A DNA stretch of 64,000 nt. Source: Campylorhamphus procurvoides. Lineage: Eukaryota > Chordata > Aves > Passeriformes > Dendrocolaptidae. Made by a program: the position numbers and the translations under genes. The notes beneath the pieces were generated by a model. It ran no database searches. It worked only from the letters and a program-made list of their open reading frames with translations, and was not told where the DNA came from. The DNA lies in contig WBMV01001920.1 in assembly GCA_013396655.1 (NCBI GenBank), positions 260,536-324,535 of the forward strand, read 5' to 3'. This document shows positions 12,160-25,097 of the stretch, in pieces (position 1 is the first letter of the stretch; each line of letters opens with the position of its first letter).

Positions 12160-12470
12160 CGTTCTGACGGCGGTATCAGAGCCTTCCGATCCCATCATTA
12201 TTTTGCATTACTTTGATGCCCTTGAAATCAAAATATCACACTGTGATTTCATTAGTTTTCAGAGAGGATATCAGCAATCTTTCTCAAGTGTGTGCATGCG
12301 TCAGGTGAGGGGCCGAGGGTGGTGGAAGTTACCTGAGATGAGTATTAATGACTAACAGCTCGAAGCTCTGACACTAGCAGTGAGAACATCTAAATCTAGA
12401 TTGAGGCACTTAATTAAATCTTCATTAAACTTCCTTCAAGACATGGGCATAATTCTCTATTGCTTTTTGA
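12160..12470. promoter_or_regulatory. Candidate conserved non-coding element
   Basis: This block lies directly downstream of a MIR relic. It starts with a small CpG-containing part (gttctgacggcggtatcag, 12161-12179), then AT-rich text with ttttgcattactttgatgcc and gagtattaatgactaac (12339-12355), then gcacttaattaaatc (12406-12420). No repeat or coding signal was recognised. Confidence 0.3.
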
Positions 12471-12525
12471 AACCATGAATTGAAAAAAATATCTTGTCCT
12501 CTCACACTTAGAAGCATGTTATTTC

Positions 12526-12567
12526 TATTTTACTTCACCATCAGTTGGTATTTTACTTCACCATCAG
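12526..12567 (+). repeat. 19-bp direct repeat, 23-bp period
   Basis: The sequence tattttacttcaccatcag is present at 12526-12544 and 12549-12567 with a 4-base spacer. The copies are identical. Confidence 0.95.
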
Positions 12568-13911
12568 AGAGCAAGAGTAGTCAGTGTCCAGCTCCCTCAT
12601 TCATCACCCAGGGCAGCAAAATTAAAGACCAGCAACTGGTGTTTCCTTCTATCAAAGACCTGATGCAGTCAGTGTCTTTGCAGGACTGGGGCAGTCCACT
12701 GGCCATTTTTGGCTAGCTGTTTCAAGGTGACAAGTCAGATTTGCATTAGAACTTCCCAGAACTCTGATCAAGACTATCTGGATGAACAAGATGGAGGTCC
12801 CTGCTGCCAGTCATACTGGTCCCCAGCCAAGCCAGGACCTAGTATTTTGGTCCAGTGACTTTTCTAATCAATATATAAACCTTTATTTGGCCCAGCCTAG
12901 GCAGGTGGTCCTCCAGTCTCCTGTTGCCATGGCCCTGGCTCACAGAACACAGAAATAATAATATTAAAAATCCCTAGCATCATTAAGCTGCTATAATAAT
13001 TAATCTTTACTAGTTAGCCCTACCTCTTACACTTTCAAGAAGCACAATGACATTCCCTGACTGTGTTCATTCACCCTGCTTCTCCTTGGAGAAAAATCTA
13101 TATCACATGCTCTGTTATAGAGGGAATGAAGGATAGCACGTCCATGGTCATCCATGCATTTCAGTGCACCAGATGGAAATATGGTATTATGTTTTAAACA
13201 GTTTGCTGTCCTTGAGTGGCAGTCACAGTGTTCCCTGATTCACAGGGAGCTGGAAAGGAGCCAGAATAGCCGCAAGCCTGCAACTAGGTTTTGCAAGTTC
13301 GGGCAGATTAGCCTAAAGGACTCCTCTGGAGATCTAACTGTGCTTGGAGTGATTTCTCTGTTGTTTTTTTTTTATTGCGCCAGGAGTGAAAGACGTGTTA
13401 TTCTGGACCAGTGGTGGGACAGTGCCCCAGCTGTGATGTCTAGGCTTGGAGCTTCAGGAGACTGAACACTCTCAGAGATAGGCAGAAAAGCTGGCTGAAT
13501 GCTATTGGTCACTCTATTAGGCAAAAGCAGAGCTGGGATGAGCCCACAGGACGTGGTCCTACTCCCTAGCACTGTGCTCACAGCAGTCTGAAACACATCT
13601 AGGACACAGCACAGTCTTTTGTGTGTTTAGAGGAGCAACATATTGCAGAACAGTGCTGAATTCAGAGGTCTTATCTTTGCTTAAAGGTCAAAGCATGCCT
13701 AATGTCTCAGTAGTTTAAGACTTCAGCACTCTCAAGAAGGCAAATTGAAAGCAATTGTCCTTTCCAGTAAAGCAAATCCTGAAGAACTGGGTTCTCCCTT
13801 CCCTTCTTCCCAGTCCCTTTGTTGATGTAAACTGGACATGCTCTGAATTTATGCTGAGGCAAGTGGAAGAGGACCCAAGTTCTTTTCTTTGCACCATGGG
13901 AATGGTTGGGG

Positions 13912-13960
13912 ATTCCAAACTGGAATAGCTGGAATTCCAAACTGGAACAGTGCCTGTTCC
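13912..13960 (+). repeat. Direct repeat with nested inverted repeats
   Basis: The sequence attccaaactggaa occurs at 13912-13925 and 13934-13947 (22-bp period), and each copy is itself a TTCC/GGAA inverted repeat. The second copy runs into GGAACA (13944-13949), a 5-base spacer and TGTTCC (13955-13960), which is a perfect 6-bp inverted repeat. The half-sites are those of steroid receptors, but the classical spacer is 3 bases. Confidence 0.9.
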
Positions 13961-13972
13961 CTGACAAAGCCC

Positions 13973-14593
13973 CTACACCACCCTTGGCTCAGAGAAGTCA
14001 GCATTGTCTGGTGTGCTCTGATGCCCTGGGGAAGGTACGAAGTGCTGTTCATCTCCCAGGAGACCAAAGCCTCCAGAGACCTGTAGGTCAGAATCTGGGG
14101 AGTCAGGCAGGGTGCAGAGGTAGCCACAGAATGGCCAATGCTCTCCCACCAGACACAGCACATCCTCTGGCTGCACCATGGTGTCCATCACAGACACCCC
14201 ATCCTGCCCCCCACCCCCACCAAGAGATATTTTGAGGGCCTGTTTTGATCTCCTTTGCATGTCAGTTATGCTATTTCTGAGCATTTTTATTTTTATTGTT
14301 TTCCGGTGGTGAGCTTGTTGTCTTACACTCTCGCCTTGATCTTTTCCACTTCCTCTCGCTTTCATGCCTCTTTCTTTCCCCGACAGGCTGAGAGGTCGGG
14401 TGTTTTTGTCACAGCTGGTGGATGAGCTGTGTCCATCCCACGTTGGCCACCCCCAGTGGAGACTCCTCAGGGCAGCGGGAGCGCAGTCAGCCCCCGGAGC
14501 ATCAGTGTGGGTGTCATCACCCTCCTGCCTAGCTGGGTGCCTTACCTGTTTCCAGCCAGTTGTTGTCATGTGGAGAAAGAAGTGTTGACTCAT
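13973..14593 (-). other. Open frame, probably chance
   Basis: This is a 206-codon open frame with a Gly run and no recognised domain. It overlaps an open plus-strand frame (14364-14588) in a locally CpG-richer stretch with repeated gaggtcggg/ccccgacag text (about 14380-14400). No product is claimed. Confidence 0.08.
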
Positions 14594-17509
14594 TAATTCT
14601 CACAATGTAGGTTATGGTTAGGCAGAGGAGTTAAACATCTTCCAAATGGTGCAGCACGACAAAAAGGAAGGGTTTGCCCTTTAGTCACCCGATTCCAGAA
14701 ATGGTAAAACAAGCTGGGCGCTGCTGGAAGGGGCCATTGGATGACACTGTCAGTTCCCTGCTGAGGAAATCCAACTTCCACCTGGAATGCTTAACTTCCG
14801 TTTAGTTTTGGATACTCAAAACAGACATTCTTCATCCAAAAATGGGAAATGGAGTTGTGGAGAATGCTGAGGGGAACAATGCTATCTGGCTGCTGAGAAG
14901 GAGAGAGAAAGAGAAGAGTGTCTCTTGAACCTGCCTTTCTGCAACATCTATTTTTTGTTGCTGTTCAAAATATGATTTTCCTCCACAAATCTTCAATGAG
15001 ACTTTTTTTTTAAAACCTAATTTTTAAATACCAAATACTCTGAACCTAAGCAGGTTTTGATGCCAGATCTGTTGTAATCTTAGCCTACATTCAACATTTG
15101 TGGAAGAAATGCACCACCATGACTTGTCACAGTTCTTCTTTAGCAGAGTTTTATTGAAGCAATTCTTGTGGTGAGATATAGGACAGCATCTGACATGCTG
15201 ACAGGAACAGCATTCATATTTCCACATAGAAGGGGTGAAAAACCAAGGGTAAAACCCAAGTGGTGTGACTTCAGGACAAAAACTCATGGTCAACTGAAGA
15301 CCAGCAAGCAAACTGCACACTTGTGGCACAGGCAGCTTGGATGAATAGTAATGAAGCCTGTGGGTTCAGCACAGCAGAGAGAGTTGCATTAACAATGAAT
15401 CATTTATCGTTAGTATTGTATCATCAGGTGGTTAGTGAGGGTTTTCTCTCCAGATAGGCTCTTGCCTTCCAGCGGAGCAGCTGGGATCAGCCATCTGGGC
15501 AGGTGAACAAGTGGCATGCATGCCTTGAGTATCTGAGTCAGGCTGTTCAACCTTAGGCTCCTCTGAATCGTCAGCAGCTCCCTGCAGAAGGACAGCATCA
15601 ACACTGCCCTTGCTTGCTCTTCCTCACACTCATGCTAGCTCCGTGCCCCATCTTTCTTCTCTCTCCTTCCTCTTGCTTCCTTCTGGTCTTGCGCTTAGTG
15701 GGTCTGATCCCACTCTGGTCTAACTCACCACAGGACCACCAAAATAAATGGCACATGCTGGGCTGCTCAGGAGCCAATTATTCTAGCCCAAAAACAGGGC
15801 AGATAGTTAGTTAATAGGTGGCAAGTCCCCAGTCACTTCAGTCAGGGTCAGCAGACCAAAGGGTCAATTGGGATTCAGCTGTTCATCTTTCCCAAGGCTT
15901 TGTTTCTTATTTATGGCTGCAGGGGAAAGCAAGGATGCCTGCAGCAGGGTAAAGCCATGATAAAAGCACTGAAACAAGCCATGGTGCTCAGTTGCAATAA
16001 TAACGGCAGTCAAAGAAGTGCTGAAGTTAGATAGCAGGAGGGAGAGGGGGTTTGGATTTACTCAGGTATAGCTTGGAGAATTTGACCAGAAATCTTTTCC
16101 TTTCCTCCTCTCCAGCCCTAAACCAGCCTTTAAAGAGAACCAGCTTTCTGGAGACTTATCCTATACTCTTTTCCTAGGGCAGACTCAATCTGAGGGAGCT
16201 CTTCAGACTTCATGGGGCTTGAAGCCCTATGCCAAGAAGAGACCATAACAATTTAAAAGAACCCCACCAAAAACCCACAAAAACACAACCGGAAAAACCC
16301 CAAAATATGACAATATCTGCTGCAAAGGCAAATCATACTCTCTTTCCCGGAGAGCCTGTTCCCCAGGGCTGGGTTTGACCACCAGTTTGCAAGCGTGATA
16401 AAACAGACAGGAAATTCAGAGACTGGCTTCAGTGCACAGGCACTGCCCTTCAGAGATACCCATGCCTGCCTCAACACTGCTGACACAGCCTGAAGCAGGA
16501 CAGTCCCACCTATCTCCTGCGTGGCCTCAGTTCTTAGTTCTGTGGGGGAAAAAGGTCTCTCATGTCCAGCTGGGACTGAGCTGTCACAGATGCCCTGCTG
16601 TCGGTGCCTGAGAGAGTGTGTGCAGGGTAGCTCTGGACAAAGTGGTGTGGTGCAGACATGCCCATAAGTGGCAAAACAAGGCAGTCCCCTTCCTCTTCTC
16701 TCCCCTCACCTCTCTCTGTCACCTTTACTTCACATCCATCTCTAGCTTTCCACACTTAACCTATATCCAAAGTTTACTAATTCATGCACAGCACAGCCTT
16801 TTCCTGCTTGCCCTGGTTCTCATTATTGTATCAGATAAAAACACCTCCTCTCCCCAGCACTTTGCTCTGTTGTGTCTACTCCCCTGGGAGCACTGGCCCA
16901 GGAAAAAAATCCCAGACTAGGGATTTGTATTACCCTATCCAAGCCCATGTACTATCCTGCCCTGTCTTCCTTGTGCTGTGACTTCTATTGAACACTGCTG
17001 CTCTGAACCCCCTTCCCACTCACCATCAACCACCTTGTTCTGCTTGATTTTGGTGCCAACATCTCCTCCAATTTGGGTAGTTTTATTCCTCCCTTGCCGG
17101 TGCCCTCCACACAGCCAAAAATTCACCTTCCAACCCTGCTTAGCCCTGTGCTTGCTGTTTTTCCATGAGCTGCCCTGCACTGTCCAGTGCTGCCTCTTTG
17201 CTTGAGCAGAGCCAGGAATGAGCCCCCACTACCATGCTCCATGTGTGGCTCCCCATAGCTCATTCCACCCACAGGCAGCAGCACATGCAGGGGAGCAGTG
17301 GGGATGCAGAGAAAAGCTCCAGAGGGGATGAGCAAGGGAGCTCATCCTGCTCCCTCCACTCCACACAGCTTAATCAGTCTCTTGCTTTTTCCAAGTGTGA
17401 TATTCCCACATGGAGTGAGAGAGGTTTCAGGAAATTTCTGCTCCTCTAAAAAATCACTTCTGATTTTTCTAGTAAAAGCGTCTGCCAGCCTCCTGCCGCC
17501 AAGTTGTTA

Positions 17510-17522
17510 TTTTTTTTTTTTT
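17510..17522 (+). repeat. T13 homopolymer
   Basis: This is a thirteen-base T run just after a CpG-containing stretch (about 17466-17502). The following 150 bases are AT-rich and unique. Confidence 0.9.
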
Positions 17523-20514
17523 AATACATATACGATTCAAGCTGCGTTGGCTCTACTCCTGAAGTCTGGCAGGTGCTCAGTGACATATGTTCTGTGATAA
17601 ATGTTTATTACATAAGTTCATTCAAGCTAACATGGATTTTGAGATATAGTCAGCTCTCATTATACAGCTTGCCTTCAAAGCTTAGTGTCCAGATTATGCT
17701 TTTTCTTGTAGGGTTGTCTCCCTGGGTTTGTTTGCTCCTTCCCTGATTTAGCCAACTCTTGATTGGTTCATCAAGGTAGTTAACGAAGCACTCAGACCAA
17801 CTCAAGGGAGGGGAGGAAAAGGAGCAATTATAGCTTCAGCTTGTTCCAGCTCATTATTTTAATCACTGTGTATCATATTTGGCGAAAACATCTCTCTACA
17901 AACATTAGAACTTTGGATCTGTCATCGCACAGAAACAAAGGGACTGGTTTCACCAATCCCCAGACGTTGGTCCTGCCTTAGAACTGAATTGCTTCAGGTT
18001 GTTATCACTGTGTCTCACTGGTGGAGTTCCTTCTGATTCTTGCTGTTCCAGGGCTATGGATACAACTGACACTGTCCAAGATTTCCAAGTGTGTTCATCT
18101 TCCACCCTACTGTTCTAAAAACTTATTATTGTTTAATCTTATTTTAATAAAATCCAGTCACTTTGTGGCCTATTATTTGGATGGATGAAATTCCAAGTGC
18201 AATAACGTAAAATCCTGAGCATCCCGTGCAAGTCCAGGGGAACACTGGTATCAAATTTCTCCTCTTAATGTGCATCAGATGGCAAAACATCAGGATATAC
18301 TCTTCTTTTCTTTGGATGAGGAGTTTGGAAATGGCAGGAGCCAGAACTGCCTTTGGGCTGCCTCCCATGTCGTCAAGTTTGAGCCTCTCTCTGGGCTTCC
18401 CAACCTCAGACTCATTTGGTTCACTGGGTGTTGGCAAGGTGCACAGGATAGGTGCATACATGTGTCCAGGAGCAGTGTGGTGTGCCATTCTGGGGAAAAG
18501 CCTTAACCTTGGCTGTAAAAGTTTCCTGTGGGGTACAGATCTCCATGCTTGCTCTTAGGGATCAGGCTGATCTTGCATGTTATCACTTCTGATGTGAAAA
18601 TGCTTGTGCAAACTGGATGATTCACATATATTTTGCAAATGTCTCATGACTCTGGGCTCTCTGGTAAGTGCATCCTTGCTGAGGCAGGGCTGGGTGTTGG
18701 AGGGTACAGCAGCAATGAAAGTGACTTTTTCTCAGAGGATCCCCTTACTCCCATCAGTTGGGAGACCAAAATGTGAGGACTGTCTATAGGCAGGCAAAGT
18801 CCTGTCACAATGCACTGCCCTTTGCCAGGATAAGCCCTTTCCAGTGAGACTGTCAGAGCTCAGTGAAGAGGAAAGCAAGCTGTGCATTTTACACTTGGTC
18901 AGTTAGGGCCAGCCATAGCAATAAACATTTTCTAGTTGACACATGTGTCTTATCTGACAAATTCTGAAGAAAACACAGGGCAGGTGGGCTGTTGCTGAGT
19001 GCTTGCGCCTCTCTGGGTCTGCAATCCATGTAATATCCTCCTATTTTACACTTGTTGTTCAAGATGTCTTAGTCAGAAACAAACCCAACCCTGAAGACAC
19101 AGCAGATCTGCAGATGGTAGGTTTACAGTTAAGGGATAGCACTGGGCTATGACATGTGGTTAGAGCTGTCATGTATGCCTGGGCTACTATGGTTGAAGGG
19201 GCAGGGTTTTTTTAATACAGCTGCATAAGATAATATGTCAAGACTGCACTGAATGCACCAGTTTTAGCAAGACATGTGCACGTTATTCAAAGAATCTAAA
19301 GTTAAACTTGCTCAGTGACCAGCATGTAGTGCAATTCCAGGGTGTCCTGAAGCATGCTTAGGAAAAGGAGACATGGGGAGGATGACACCCTTAGAGTCAA
19401 AAGTCATCCTAGATCAAAAATGCAGGCTGGCAAAGATCAGCTGTCTCTGCTCATGCTTTCCCTTGGGCTGATTGTGATCAGCCTCATGTTTTGGAGGTTT
19501 GGAAAGGGTAAAATCTGGGGGACAGAAGAGAGAGGATACAAGAAGGAAGAAAGGAGCATTAAAGGGGAAGTAATGTTACTAAAAACCCCAGATGGGTCTT
19601 TGGTTTCTCTTGTATCTTTGGGAGGAGTTGAGTGACCTTCCTGCTAAATAATTCACAATGGAGATCACACGAGAAACATCTCCTGCACAAAGAGGAAGAA
19701 CCCAACCAGAACATCAATTAACATGCTTTTTTAATTGGCATAGGTCAAAACTCCTCCTTTATGTCTCTTGAAGTGAGCACAGCTACAATGGGTGGCCATC
19801 TCAAATGGATTTGGGCAAAGCAAGAGGTCAAGAGTTATGCACTGCATCATCCTTTTTAGAGAATTCCCTCAAAAAAGGCAGTGGAAAACAGAAAACGTGA
19901 TCTGAGTTAAATCCAAGCTGGGAGAAACTGGCTGATCTTGAAGGGTAACTTGACACAGTCTGTCCCAGAAGCACTGTGGGGTCAGGGTTTCTCTGCTGAG
20001 ACAAGGTCATGCTCAAAACAGGGATGGGAGCAGCAGGCAGTGGGGAGGTGGGACAGGAGCTGCTCTGGAGACCAGGTGGTTTTGTATGATCTAGAATGAA
20101 ATAAGAGCATTAAAAATAATTAACCAGCACCACAGAAAGAGCTGGGTAATTAACCCCATCTCTCCTATGAACTTTTGCCAGGCTGCTCCCCTCTTTGCTG
20201 TAACTGGTGTCCAGCCTCTAAAGAAGTCAGGAAGCACCTGCATTGGCATTTGCATGCACTGCAAGGTTTTTGGGGCAGGGACCTTCCTTTGGTGACTTGT
20301 GCTGGCAGCCTTCAGAGCCAGGGGTCCTGGCTGGGGCACACCTGCTAGGCAAACCTTAACAACCAGGTGTCTGTCTCAGCTTCTCGGAGATGAAGCATCT
20401 TGTCTCTGGCTGGGCAGATGACTCAGACCCAGAGTAAATTAGAGTTAGCTTGGGTGGAAGTGTGATGTGAGTGTCTAGCCATCACTTGTGGGGAGGGTAA
20501 ATCACATTGTTGCA
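17523..20514. other. Unique sequence, no gene seen
   Basis: AT-rich at first (17523-17700), then mixed. The longest frame is 114 codons, with no similarity that I recognise. No repeat family was seen. Confidence 0.55.
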
Positions 20515-20690
20515 GCTCCATTAAGAATGATGCGGCCATTCTCCACCCGCTGAGAATTTAGCCCAGACCTTTTTAGTCAGATCCTTTTGGTAATTTGATT
20601 TCCCTCTGCATTAAAGACATTAATGTTACAAGTGCCTTAAATACCAATGTGACACATGGACTAGTAGAGATGGTGGTTTTGCATGTGCTG
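20515..20690. promoter_or_regulatory. Candidate conserved non-coding element
   Basis: This unique block reads through agaatgatgcggccattctcc, ttttggtaatttgatttccc and cattaaagacattaatgtta; the last contains an acattaatgt palindrome (20618-20627). This is a tentative call based on texture. Confidence 0.28.
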
Positions 20691-23600
20691 ATATTCAGCC
20701 CCTCTGAGAAACGTCCCAAACACCAAACTGCTTTTGGAGCATCCTTACCCCAAAGAGAGCTGCCACAGTGCTGAAATTAGAGCTGAGATCGCTCTTCAGA
20801 GAATCAATTTGCCTGACAACCCTGATCCTCAGGGGATATGACATTAGTGTGGTATCTGTCATCAGTCAGTCTGCTGCTGAGGGCTCCCTGATCTGCAGGC
20901 ATTTGAGTACTCCCCACTCTGGAACAGGCCATTTAAAGCATTTTAAAACTCTCAGATTCTGGGAAATCCAGTCTAAATTTTTCAGGAGGAACAGTGAGGA
21001 ATGAGACTGAGAAATGTATCACTGGAGATAGATGTCTTCAGGGCTTGCAGAACCAGCCACTACAGAGTGTTTCAGGGCTTTGTGAGCTTAGGTTAAGTTC
21101 AAAAGCCCCATGAAAAGTAAATGAAAAGTATGATGTTGATTTGATGCTTGCTTGGTTTTTCAGAGGCAGCAGGATTCAGGCTTTCTTGTTGAATGGATGG
21201 CTGTATTCTCTTTCAGGCATAAAGCAACTTCTTCTCTTGTCTCTTCCATAAACAGGTCCAGCAAATACCTGGTTTTGCTGCACAGCCTTGGGCTTGAGCT
21301 TTCCAAAGGCAACTCTTCATCATGGGGCCTCCATTTCTGGGATGTTTGGGCAGGCCTTGCAGGAGCAGCCTCTACAGTGGAGAGTGCTGAGCACCCGGCC
21401 TCCAACTACTGCATCCTTCAAAGACTCTCCAAAGAGATGATTCAGACACAGAGCCCCTTAAAGGTCTGAAAACCTGATCCTGAAAACTTGGTTTGTCTGT
21501 AGTGTGACTTTTCTCTCTCCCAGACCTTTGCTCTAGCTCATTCAGCCCAGTCTTCCAATCCATCATTATTTCAGCTCTTTGGTGAATTCTTCTCCCACAT
21601 ACTTCTGCTCTGCTGATTTTCCTAATCAGGATGTGGATTCAGGAATCAGCCAAGACACTGGTTGTGGTGGATTAGGCATTAAGTAATTTACATGTCTTCA
21701 CCACTGCCAATTACTAGCATTGCTGCAAAAGACAAGGTGTACACACCAATTGTGGCTGCTGCTCCTGATGGGAAAACCATAAGGGAGCACTCCTTCTGTC
21801 ACAACATTCACTGCACACACAGACAGCAAGTCCCTGTATGTTGTTAGGTTGTTTCGTGTGCCTCTCCTTCTTCACAGTGATGTGCAGGCTGTAGTAACCA
21901 CTCCACGTCCCATCTCTGCACTGCACTGCCCTTAAAAACATTTGGGGTTTGACCAAAGGAAAAACACCTTCCTTGGGAAGAGCTGATATGCAGGGAAGTG
22001 ATTTTGCCAGAGTTGCTTGCTTAAGCACGTGGAGATGACCGCTCAGGGTCAGGCACAGATAACAAGCCCTCAGATGACAAATGGTAGTCCTTGGCTGTAC
22101 GGTAAGGGGTGTATGTTCCCAGCATGCTCCCTCTGAATTATTGCAATGGCAGCACTCACTTCCCTTCTCTGGGAAAGAAACAAGAGCAAAGCAAGCAAGA
22201 ACTAGCAGCAGATGGTCCCTCCTGTGCCCAGATCGTTCCAGCCAAAACAAATCTACATCCCCAGCTGAAGGGAAGGGTACAGGAATAGAACAGGAGTGTG
22301 ACTCAGATCCAGTGACTCAGACAGCAAGGCGAGGGGAGAGAGGGAGGGGGAGAGGCAGAACCTGGCGCAAGAGCCTCTTACGGATGACAGTGATTATTGC
22401 TATTATTCCTGCGAGTGCTTGCGGGCACAGACAACTCTCACTCCTGTTCTCTTTTTAGGGTTGTTTTTTTCCTTTTTTTTTATTTTGCTGTGTCTCTCTT
22501 TCTCCGTCTTCCCTTTTGTGGGAAGGCTATAAGCACTCCCCTTTCTGCATCTTTATCTGTGAGCTGGTAAATAACCGGCCAAACACTTGTGTGCCAGATA
22601 TCAGATAGGCTCAGCTGTTTGCATGCCAGCAGAAAATGCCACATGCCCATCTTCTCTCTGTCAGGGCATCAGCCTGCAAGATTCCAGGCACAGTCCCCAG
22701 TTCAGCTCATGTCTCCCCTCCCATCCCCAGCCCTCCAGCCTGGGGCACTTTTGCCATGTGCCTTCCCACAACAATTGTGTCGTATGAAGATAATGTTTGC
22801 CCAACCTTAGCAAGTCAGATTTTGACTAATGAGCTCAAGTGCTGAAACTGTTCTGTCTAAGCTGCCAGGCAGGTCAGATTAGCTGCTGTCACTTACTCGT
22901 GCCTAAGTTGTTTGTGTGGCCCTTGTTTTTACCACGAATGGGTGGATTCACATCTTGATACCCTTCAGATTATATGAAAGGCTTTGCAAAGCTCCTGAAA
23001 AGCACTATCACTAGAAAAAACTAGGCCATTGGGTGAGATCATGCATTAAGCACTAGGGGCTGGCTGAACAATCTGTCCCAGAAACCAGCCTTGGATTAGT
23101 GCTGTGCTGTGCTCTGGCCCTTGGCACAAGCACAGGTGGGACGAAGGGCCCAGATCCTGCCTGACCGCATTGGAGGAAAATTACCCTGTGGAGCAGAGCA
23201 TCCTGCCTCACCAGGTGCCCTGGTCCTGTGCATTGGGCATCTAAGCAGTGAGAGAATACCCTGTGGAAACCCAGACACTGCTATTCACCAGCAGCACTTC
23301 TGTTTCTCCATCTCCACCCCAGGTCATCCTCTTAATGTCTTTCCCACCAACTACCAGGCAGAACTCAGAGGATTATGAATTGTGTCAGACCCCAAACAGC
23401 TCCACACTAACCCCACTGACTGGGATTTTTCTATGGCAATATGCTCTGTAAGGACTGGCATATGTTGATGACCCTTCAGCAAAGCTGATAGTGAAGATGT
23501 ATGGTTCGCACATGCAGCTTGTGTGCTGCAATTGTGTCAGCTGGGATGTTTGGAAGAGCCAGAATTGCTGTGAAACATTGGTCTCATTGATTTCCAGCTA

Positions 23601-24853
23601 AATCAGGTGCACAGTTACAAGGCTGTAACTATGGCAGTTATCCCATACACATATTGTATTTCATGGGTGACAAGCACCCAAATACACCTCTTTTAGGACA
23701 CAGAAGTGTTGGAATGCACCATCCTCTCTCCCAAAGTGGGTCCCATGACTAGGGTAGTGAGTCTGGACTCAGCAGAGCTGAGAGATTTATGGCTTACTCA
23801 TCATGAATGCAGATAACAGGCACCCGAGTCCTAAACTGAAGGGTCCTCAGGGGCAGAGGCAGTGCACAGACATGAGCAAGTGCCAGCCCACACACTGCTT
23901 ACCAGCCAGTGAGGTGTGCAAGAGAGACCTATGATCACTAGTCCAACCAACACATCTGGGTCAAGGAAATAGGACCTAAAACTGAAGGACCTCTGCCTCC
24001 TGGGTTGGGAGGGTTTCTCCTTAGGGTAGCAGAGATGGATGGCAGAGACTGTCAGAGCTTGGGTCATTTGTTGTTGGGCATTAGTCCAAGGAATTTGAAA
24101 GAAAGAAACAGGTTGAATTTATATTTCAAAAATATATCAATATTATTATATAAACTATGTAGTTATTTTTAACTTTGATACCCACTCTGGGTTTCATTTA
24201 ACTGAACAGGATACAGGAGGTAAAACATTCTTGATAGCTACATGATGTAGAGGCCCAGTGGGTTGTCACACATGAACAATTTCCCCCTTCTTTGCATGTG
24301 TTGGTGAGGCCTTGATCTGTTATAGGCCATGTCAGTGCTATATTTTCACACATATAATGTGCTGGGTTTTAAAAAAACTGTGATTCAGCAGTAATGCAGA
24401 CTGCATGCACGTGTGAGTAACTCAAGGGGAACTTTAACGTAAAGCCCCTTCTACACAGTTACTCCCCCAGCCCTACTTTGAGCAAGAAAATACAGCATGT
24501 TTTCTTCTCTTTCTGTTCTAGGCCACCCTGTATAATGCTCTACAGGATGAACTGCCTAAATGATGAAGGATGAGGGAGAGATCACAAACCTTAGGGTCAG
24601 GCCATCAATCTACTGCTGTCCATGTCAGGAGAGGAGTGAACCTTCCTTTCCCAGCCCAAGCTGACGCCTCAGAGGCATAACCTTTACAAGTAGATATACT
24701 AATGCATGATCCAATGTTATATCTGCCACACTGTTGTTATACCCAGAGGCTGTTTCTGGGGGAAGGTTTGCATGACCTAGGTAGGGAAAACAGGGAAAAC
24801 AGTGTCTGAAGTAAAGACATTCAGGTGAGAATCAGGGGTTATTCTACATCAAG
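20691..24853. other. Unique sequence, no gene seen
   Basis: A purine run (22331-22355) leads into a small CpG-containing stretch ending near 22432 (cgcaagagcctcttacgg), followed by T-rich DNA (22460-22490). A 178-codon minus frame (21714-22250) is Cys- and His-rich but has no regular finger spacing, so it is read as chance. No mobile element was seen before the AT-rich stretch at 24117. Confidence 0.5.
24117..24178 (+). repeat. AT-rich low-complexity stretch
   Basis: These are about 60 bases that are almost entirely A and T, including atatatcaatattattatat. No element family was recognised. Confidence 0.7.
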
Positions 24854-24891
24854 CTCTGGCACTTTCCTATGTCTCTGGCACTTTCCTATGT
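24854..24891 (+). repeat. Perfect 19-bp tandem duplication
   Basis: The unit ctctggcactttcctatgt is present at 24854-24872 and directly again at 24873-24891. The identity suggests a recent event or an assembly slip. Confidence 0.95.
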
Positions 24892-25097
24892 AAGTTCACT
24901 AAGCAACAGGGATGCTAACTATGGTGACACAGGGTGCTAATGAGATATTTCAGATATTCAGATATTTTGGTATGAGAGTGGATTGGTACCAGAGACTGAG
25001 GTGGTGTTGGTGGGGGAAGATCATTAGCCCATGTAAACTGAACCACAGAGTGCATAATGATTGCTTTTACCCACCTACCCCTTATCAGTGCTCAGTG

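Larger units (their letters stand above)
12568..17509. other. Unique sequence, no gene seen
   Basis: This is mixed unique DNA. A CpG-richer segment lies at about 14330-14520 but is too short and too sparse for a CpG island. A pyrimidine-rich stretch lies at about 16685-16760. No splice-bounded exon was recognised. Confidence 0.55.

Noticed and set aside
13944..13960. Glucocorticoid response element.
   Set aside because: Half-sites are perfect but the spacer is 5 bases rather than 3, so it is reported only as an inverted repeat.
14330..14520. CpG-richer stretch considered as a promoter CpG island.
   Set aside because: Too short, with too few CpGs, and no transcript start signal or gene beside it.
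21714..22250. Cys/His-rich 178-codon minus frame considered as a zinc-finger relic.
   Set aside because: Cys and His are not spaced as in C2H2 or other fingers.
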